From: Bosea sp. NBC_00550
GTDB taxonomy: Bacteria; Pseudomonadota; Alphaproteobacteria; Rhizobiales; Beijerinckiaceae
Length of the DNA: 64,000 nt
Reading direction: 5' to 3'
Assembly (NCBI RefSeq): GCF_026020075.1
Contig: NZ_CP102772.1
Location: forward strand, 3,756,501-3,820,500
Shown here: one piece after another, positions 60,789 to 64,000 of the stretch
Position numbering within the stretch: position 1 is the first letter of the stretch
Layout of the letters: the number at the start of each line of letters is the position of its first letter
Translations under genes and position numbers: made by a program
The notes under the pieces: model-generated
What the model was told of the DNA's origin: nothing
Database searches by the model: none
The model's input: only the letters and a program-made list of their open reading frames with translations

Positions 60789-61693
60789 CGGTTCGGCCCC
60801 TCAATGCCCTGTTCCGCCGCACACGCCGTTGCCCTGCCGTCCTGCAGGACGAGCGGCCGCTCGTCATCGGTGAAGACGCGGACAGGCGTCGGCTTGCCGC
60901 TCTGCGCCTCGCTGAGGACGAAATGCCTGAGCACGCCGCCGAAAGCCTTCTCCAGGTTCTCCTGCGTGAAGGTCTCGACGGTCGGTCCGTAGGCGAGCAC
61001 GGTGCCCTTGATCAGGATGGTGCGGTCGCAGAACTCCGGCACGGAGCCGAGATTATGGGTCGAGACCAGCATGACGCGGCCTTCGTCGCGCAGTTCGCGC
61101 AGCAGCGTGATGATCTGATCCTCGGTGTTGACGTCGACGCCGGTGAAGGGTTCGTCGAGCAGGATGACGCGGCCGTCCTGCGCGAGAGCGCGGGCGAGAA
61201 AGACGCGCTTCTTCTGTCCGCCGGAGAGCTCGCCGATCTGGCGCTTGCGGAACTCGCCCATATTGACGCGGGCGAGCGCGACCGAGACGGCCGCGCGATC
61301 GACCGCGCGGGGGATGCGCATCATGCCCATATGGCCGTAGCGGCCCATCATAACGACGTCCTCGACCAGGACGGGGAAGTTCCAGTCGACCTCTTCCGCC
61401 TGCGGCACATAGGCGACGAGGTTCCGGCGCAGCGCTTCCGCGACCGAAAGGCCGAGCACGCGGATGTCGCCCTTCGCCAGCCGCACGAAGCCCATGATCG
61501 CCTTGAACAGCGTCGACTTGCCGGAGCCGTTGACCCCGACGAGGGCCGCGATCGTGCCCGTGGGGATCTGAAAGCTCGCATCCCGAAGCGCGGTATGACC
61601 ATTGCGATAGGTCACGGTCGCTTCCTTCACCGCAATGCCCGGCCCCGCATCCGAAGATGCGGGGTGGACCGGATTTCTGACGGGCGCGTTCAC
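60776..61693 (-). CDS. sitB: metal ABC transporter ATP-binding protein (SitB-like)
   Basis: A 305-residue ATPase with Walker [11 protein letters not shown]-loop [13 protein letters not shown] (the EVDW form is typical of manganese/iron ABC-3 ATPases), signature [15 protein letters not shown] and Walker [13 protein letters not shown]. The ATG overlaps the sitA stop by four bases. Codons 10-17 form a very stable hairpin in the mRNA. Confidence 0.94.
   Translation of the reverse strand: MNAPVRNPVHPASSDAGPGIAVKEATVTYRNGHTALRDASFQIPTGTIAALVGVNGSGKSTLFKAIMGFVRLAKGDIRVLGLSVAEALRRNLVAYVPQAEEVDWNFPVLVEDVVMMGRYGHMGMMRIPRAVDRAAVSVALARVNMGEFRKRQIGELSGGQKKRVFLARALAQDGRVILLDEPFTGVDVNTEDQIITLLRELRDEGRVMLVSTHNLGSVPEFCDRTILIKGTVLAYGPTVETFTQENLEKAFGGVLRHFVLSEAQSGKPTPVRVFTDDERPLVLQDGRATACAAEQGIEGPNRWPA
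61643..61664 (-). promoter_or_regulatory. cUUCGg hairpin inside the sitB message
   Basis: On the minus-strand transcript, CCCCGCATC-TTCG-GATGCGGGG forms a perfect 9-bp stem closed by a UUCG tetraloop, among the most stable RNA hairpins known. It begins 26 bases after the sitA stop codon, inside sitB. It may protect the sitA message from 3' decay and so raise binding protein over ATPase. No T tract follows, so a terminator is less likely. Confidence 0.5.
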
Positions 61694-62598
61694 TGCGCGA
61701 GCCCCTTGGCGATAGTGTCCGACGTGACCCGGAGCAGATCGATATAGGTGGGCACGGCCCCGTCCGCCTCGGTCAGCGAGTCGACATAGAGCACGCCGCC
61801 ATATTTCGCCCCGGTCTCGCGCGCCACCTGCTCGGCGGGCGCCGAAGAGATCGTGCTTTCGGAAAAGACGACGGTGATCTTGTTCTTGCGCACCGCGTCG
61901 ATGACCTTGCGGACCTGCTGGGGCGTGCCCTGCTGATCGGCATTGATCGGCCAGAGATAGAGTTCCTTCTGGTCGAAATCGCGGGCGAGATAGGAGAACG
62001 CTCCCTCGCTCGATACCAGCCAGCGCTTCTGCTTGGGGACCTTGGCGAGCTCCGCCTTGATCGGGTCGACGATGGCCCTGATCTTCGCCTTGTACGCCTC
62101 GGCATTGGCCTTGTAGGTCTCGGCGTTCTTCGGATCATGCTTCGCGAAGGCCTGGCGGATATTGTCGACATAGATCAGTGCCGCGGTTGGCGACATCCAG
62201 GCATGCGGGTTCGGCTTGCCGGTGTACGGACCTTCGGCGATGCCCATCGGCTCGATACCCCGCGAGACCACGACACTCGGCACATTCTTGAGGTTCCGGA
62301 AGAATTTCTCGAACCAGAGTTCCAGATTGAGACCGTTCCACAGGATGAGCTGCGCGCCCTGGGCGCGCTGGATGTCGCCCGGCGTCGGCTGGTAGTTGTG
62401 AATCTCGGCGCCGGGCTTGGTGATCGACTCGACGACCGCCGCGTCGCCTGCCACGTTCCTTGCGATATCGGCGATCACCGTGAAGGTCGTGACGGCCTTG
62501 AGCTTTTCCTGGGCGGCCGCCGGCATGGTGCTCAGCGCGGCCGCCAGGCCGACCGCCATCAGTCCGGCCAGAACCGATCGTCGCGCATTAACCAGCAT
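61690..62598 (-). CDS. sitA: metal ABC transporter substrate-binding protein (SitA-like)
   Basis: A 302-residue cluster A-I binding protein with signal peptide (residues 1-29, [14 protein letters not shown]). Metal ligands are H68 in [15 protein letters not shown] in [13 protein letters not shown] in VFSESTISS and D in [10 protein letters not shown], the His-His-Glu-Asp set of Mn2+/Fe2+ binders. There is no His-rich loop as in zinc-specific ZnuA. It leads the sitABCD operon and likely imports manganese, with iron secondarily. Confidence 0.94.
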   Translation of the reverse strand: MLVNARRSVLAGLMAVGLAAALSTMPAAAQEKLKAVTTFTVIADIARNVAGDAAVVESITKPGAEIHNYQPTPGDIQRAQGAQLILWNGLNLELWFEKFFRNLKNVPSVVVSRGIEPMGIAEGPYTGKPNPHAWMSPTAALIYVDNIRQAFAKHDPKNAETYKANAEAYKAKIRAIVDPIKAELAKVPKQKRWLVSSEGAFSYLARDFDQKELYLWPINADQQGTPQQVRKVIDAVRKNKITVVFSESTISSAPAEQVARETGAKYGGVLYVDSLTEADGAVPTYIDLLRVTSDTIAKGLAQ

Positions 62599-62667
62599 GA
62601 ACGCCTCTTATTGATAATGGGTTGCAAGAGCATTTCCTGTTACCGCGATATCCGACGACCTTGCAAG

Positions 62668-62682
62668 TGCGAGTTATTTGCA
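62668..62682 (-). promoter_or_regulatory. candidate Mur/Fur-family box upstream of sitA
   Basis: On the minus strand TGCAAATAACTCGCA lies 70 bases before the sitA start. It has the TGCAA...T(C/T)GCA half-site pattern of manganese-responsive Mur sites in rhizobia (TGCAAATnnnTTTGCA-like). Match to consensus is from memory and partial. Confidence 0.45.
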
Positions 62683-63181
62683 ATTAAGCTCACAGCGTGT
62701 GCGGGGGCGGAGGCCAGCGCCTTTCGGCTTGGCGCGCGCGGGCTGTGCCGTATCCCCGACAATCCTGGAGGCCTCTCCTGATCGAAGCGATCTTTCGCGC
62801 AGCATGTACCAGGGCGCGTCGAGGTAGCTTCAAGGTCGTCGCGGGGACTGAAAGTAGTCGAACTTCACGTCGACACTTTCGACGGGCCTGCTGGAGTTCC
62901 GTCCCTTGTCTGGACACGATCGATCCAGAACGTCCGATACCGCGCAAATACCCAGGGCTGCCGTTGGCGCGCCCTGCGGCTTCCCCGGCAGAAGAATCGA
63001 CAGTCTCGGCGGGCGTCGGACACATCGCGGGGTGAGATCACGCGATTGCTCGAGCGAGTCGTCGTTGCCGCCAGACTTCGCTAGGGCATCATGAGTTCGT
63101 TTTCCGGGTCGAGCGCATCGCCTCGCCCCGCCCGCCGCCATGCGAGCTATGCGTCAGCCGGCTTCAACCTTGACTGTAACC

Positions 63182-63203
63182 AATGTAAATATCTAAATAC
63201 ATT
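63182..63203. promoter_or_regulatory. inverted repeat upstream of the alcohol dehydrogenase
   Basis: AATGTA (63182-63187) and TACATT (63198-63203) flank ten A/T-rich bases, 38 bases before the dehydrogenase start. It may be an operator or part of a promoter. Arms are short. Confidence 0.3.
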
Positions 63204-63240
63204 TGTTGAGCGGGCTTGCGAAGCCGGAGCTTTATGCGGA

Positions 63241-64000
63241 ATGTCCCACGCCATTTTTCTACACGCCGCGGGCGACGCGCGCTTCGCCCCGTTTAATCTG
63301 CGCGAGGGCGCGCCCGGGGAAACGCTCCTCGATGTCGCCGCCGTCGGACTGTGTGGCAGCGATCTGCACTACTACAAGGACGGCGGCATCGGTTCTGCCG
63401 TGATTGCCGCGCCCTTCGTCCCCGGCCACGAGTTCAGCGGCTGGCTGACCGAGGATCTCCCGGAGTTGGGGCTAGCACGCGGCGAGCTGGTCGCAGTCGA
63501 CCCCAACCAGTCTTGTGGCCATTGCGAGCATTGTCGCGAGGGCCATCCCAATCTCTGCCCCGACGTCGTCTTCATCGGTGCGCCACCGCATGACGGCGCG
63601 ATGACGGAGCGCATCTGGGTGCCGAAATCGCAGATCGTCGCCGTCCCCCAGCATTTCACGCCCAGCGACGCCGTGATGCTCGAGCCGCTCGGCGTGGCGA
63701 TCCACGCCGTCGACCTCGCCAAACCGCGCCTGCTGGAACGCATCGCTCTGCTCGGCTGCGGGCCGATCGGCCTCCTGATCCTGCAAGTGCTCAGGGCGGC
63801 CGGCGCCGGCGAGATCCTGGTCTGCGATCCGCAGCCGCATCGACGCGCGCTGGCGCTCCAGCTCGGGGCGGACAAGGCCGGCGCGAGCGTGGCCGACATT
63901 GCGGAATGGACACGCGGAGAGGGACTGCCGCTCGTGATCGAGGCCACCAACGCGCCGGAGGGCTTTCGCGACGCCGTGCGCGCGGCGCGGATCGGCGGGC
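63241..64000 (+). CDS. zinc-dependent alcohol/polyol dehydrogenase (3' end outside window)
   Basis: The first 253 codons of a medium-chain dehydrogenase of the sorbitol/L-idonate/threonine dehydrogenase group. Catalytic zinc ligands are C38 (GLCGSDLHYYKDGG), H63-E64 (VPGHEFSG) and E148 (MLEPLGVAIHAV); structural zinc cysteines are C92, C95, C98 and C106 (SCGHCEHCREGHPNLCP). The Rossmann motif is LGCGPIGLLILQVL followed by an acidic residue in VCDPQPH, indicating NAD. ATG 63241 gives the family N-terminus. It probably oxidises a sugar alcohol or sugar acid. The rest lies beyond the window. Confidence 0.93.
   Translation, partial: MSHAIFLHAAGDARFAPFNLREGAPGETLLDVAAVGLCGSDLHYYKDGGIGSAVIAAPFVPGHEFSGWLTEDLPELGLARGELVAVDPNQSCGHCEHCREGHPNLCPDVVFIGAPPHDGAMTERIWVPKSQIVAVPQHFTPSDAVMLEPLGVAIHAVDLAKPRLLERIALLGCGPIGLLILQVLRAAGAGEILVCDPQPHRRALALQLGADKAGASVADIAEWTRGEGLPLVIEATNAPEGFRDAVRAARIGG

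Larger units (their letters stand above)
62599..63240. other. intergenic region between sitA and the alcohol dehydrogenase
   Basis: No supportable gene in about 640 bases; frames on both strands have no recognisable homology. It holds the sitA control region on the left and an A/T-rich stretch (63175-63205) with an inverted repeat before the dehydrogenase. The middle is GC-rich and featureless to me. Confidence 0.5.

Noticed and set aside
62697..63035. A 112-codon frame upstream of the alcohol dehydrogenase
   Set aside because: Arg/Ser/Pro-rich translation without motif or ribosome binding site; overlapping frames of similar quality exist on both strands.
1..64000. CRISPR arrays, tRNA or rRNA genes, prophage, intact transposases
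   Set aside because: None seen by reading for periodic repeats, cloverleaf-like conserved arms, or transposase motifs. A covariance-model search could still find a small RNA gene.

Overview
The window is a GC-rich chromosomal segment of an alphaproteobacterium of the order Hyphomicrobiales, most like Bosea or Methylobacterium. This rests on gene content and was not tested by search: a heparinase-like gene next to purH, SitABCD manganese/iron uptake, a SorC-regulated oxo-acid dehydrogenase locus, small basic MAKGQ-type proteins, a consensus EcfG-type promoter, and dense runs of ABC transporters with overlapping stop/start codons. I saw no rRNA, tRNA, CRISPR array, prophage or intact insertion sequence.

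Layout. 0-5.2 kb is housekeeping: heparinase-like protein, purH, a small membrane protein, a YbaK deacylase and a DUF72 protein. 5.3-13.9 kb is a sugar or sugar-acid locus: two permeases, two unknown proteins and an enolase-superfamily dehydratase face a GntR regulator (frameshifted), two tandem paralogous binding proteins and a short-chain dehydrogenase. 13.9-16.8 kb is a scar-like region: a STAS gene and a CheY receiver domain fused in frame to a signal-less TctC-type binding protein, then an AT-rich gap and an AraC regulator. 16.8-26.5 kb holds a peptide-type ABC system (two permeases, binding protein) with an HcnABC/opine-oxidase-like flavoenzyme set, a second DAO-type flavoprotein, a LysR regulator and an MmgE/PrpD protein. 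It looks like a catabolic locus for an imino or opine-like compound. Neither of these two transport loci contains its own ATPase.

26.7-37.5 kb carries a two-component system, a truncated hydrolase, a CcdA-thioredoxin (DipZ) protein, a Tat-exported epoxide-hydrolase-like enzyme divergent from ohr, an amidase and two MFS transporters. 37.7-43.8 kb is a SorC-controlled pathway: an NAD-dependent SAF-domain dehydrogenase followed by E1alpha, E1beta and E2 of a 2-oxo-acid dehydrogenase, with a clear inverted-repeat operator. 43.9-49.7 kb is a ferric/phosphosugar-type ABC transporter in one run with a metallo-beta-lactamase-fold hydrolase and SurE, suggesting uptake and dephosphorylation of a phosphate ester.

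50.1-58.8 kb is a block of small conserved proteins around a mannose-phosphate-isomerase-like protein, a GT4/glycosidase-like fusion and a GH130 enzyme, followed by an RHH regulator and a PHB-depolymerase-like esterase. It contains an EcfG promoter, a possible RNA switch at a ribosome binding site and a 15-bp-arm palindrome. 59.1-62.6 kb is the sitABCD operon. The window ends inside a zinc alcohol dehydrogenase.

The observations I would check first are the CheY-TctC chimera, the opine-like oxidase locus, the SAF-dehydrogenase/oxo-acid-dehydrogenase pathway, the SurE/MBL transporter operon, and the competing hairpins at 50.15 kb.
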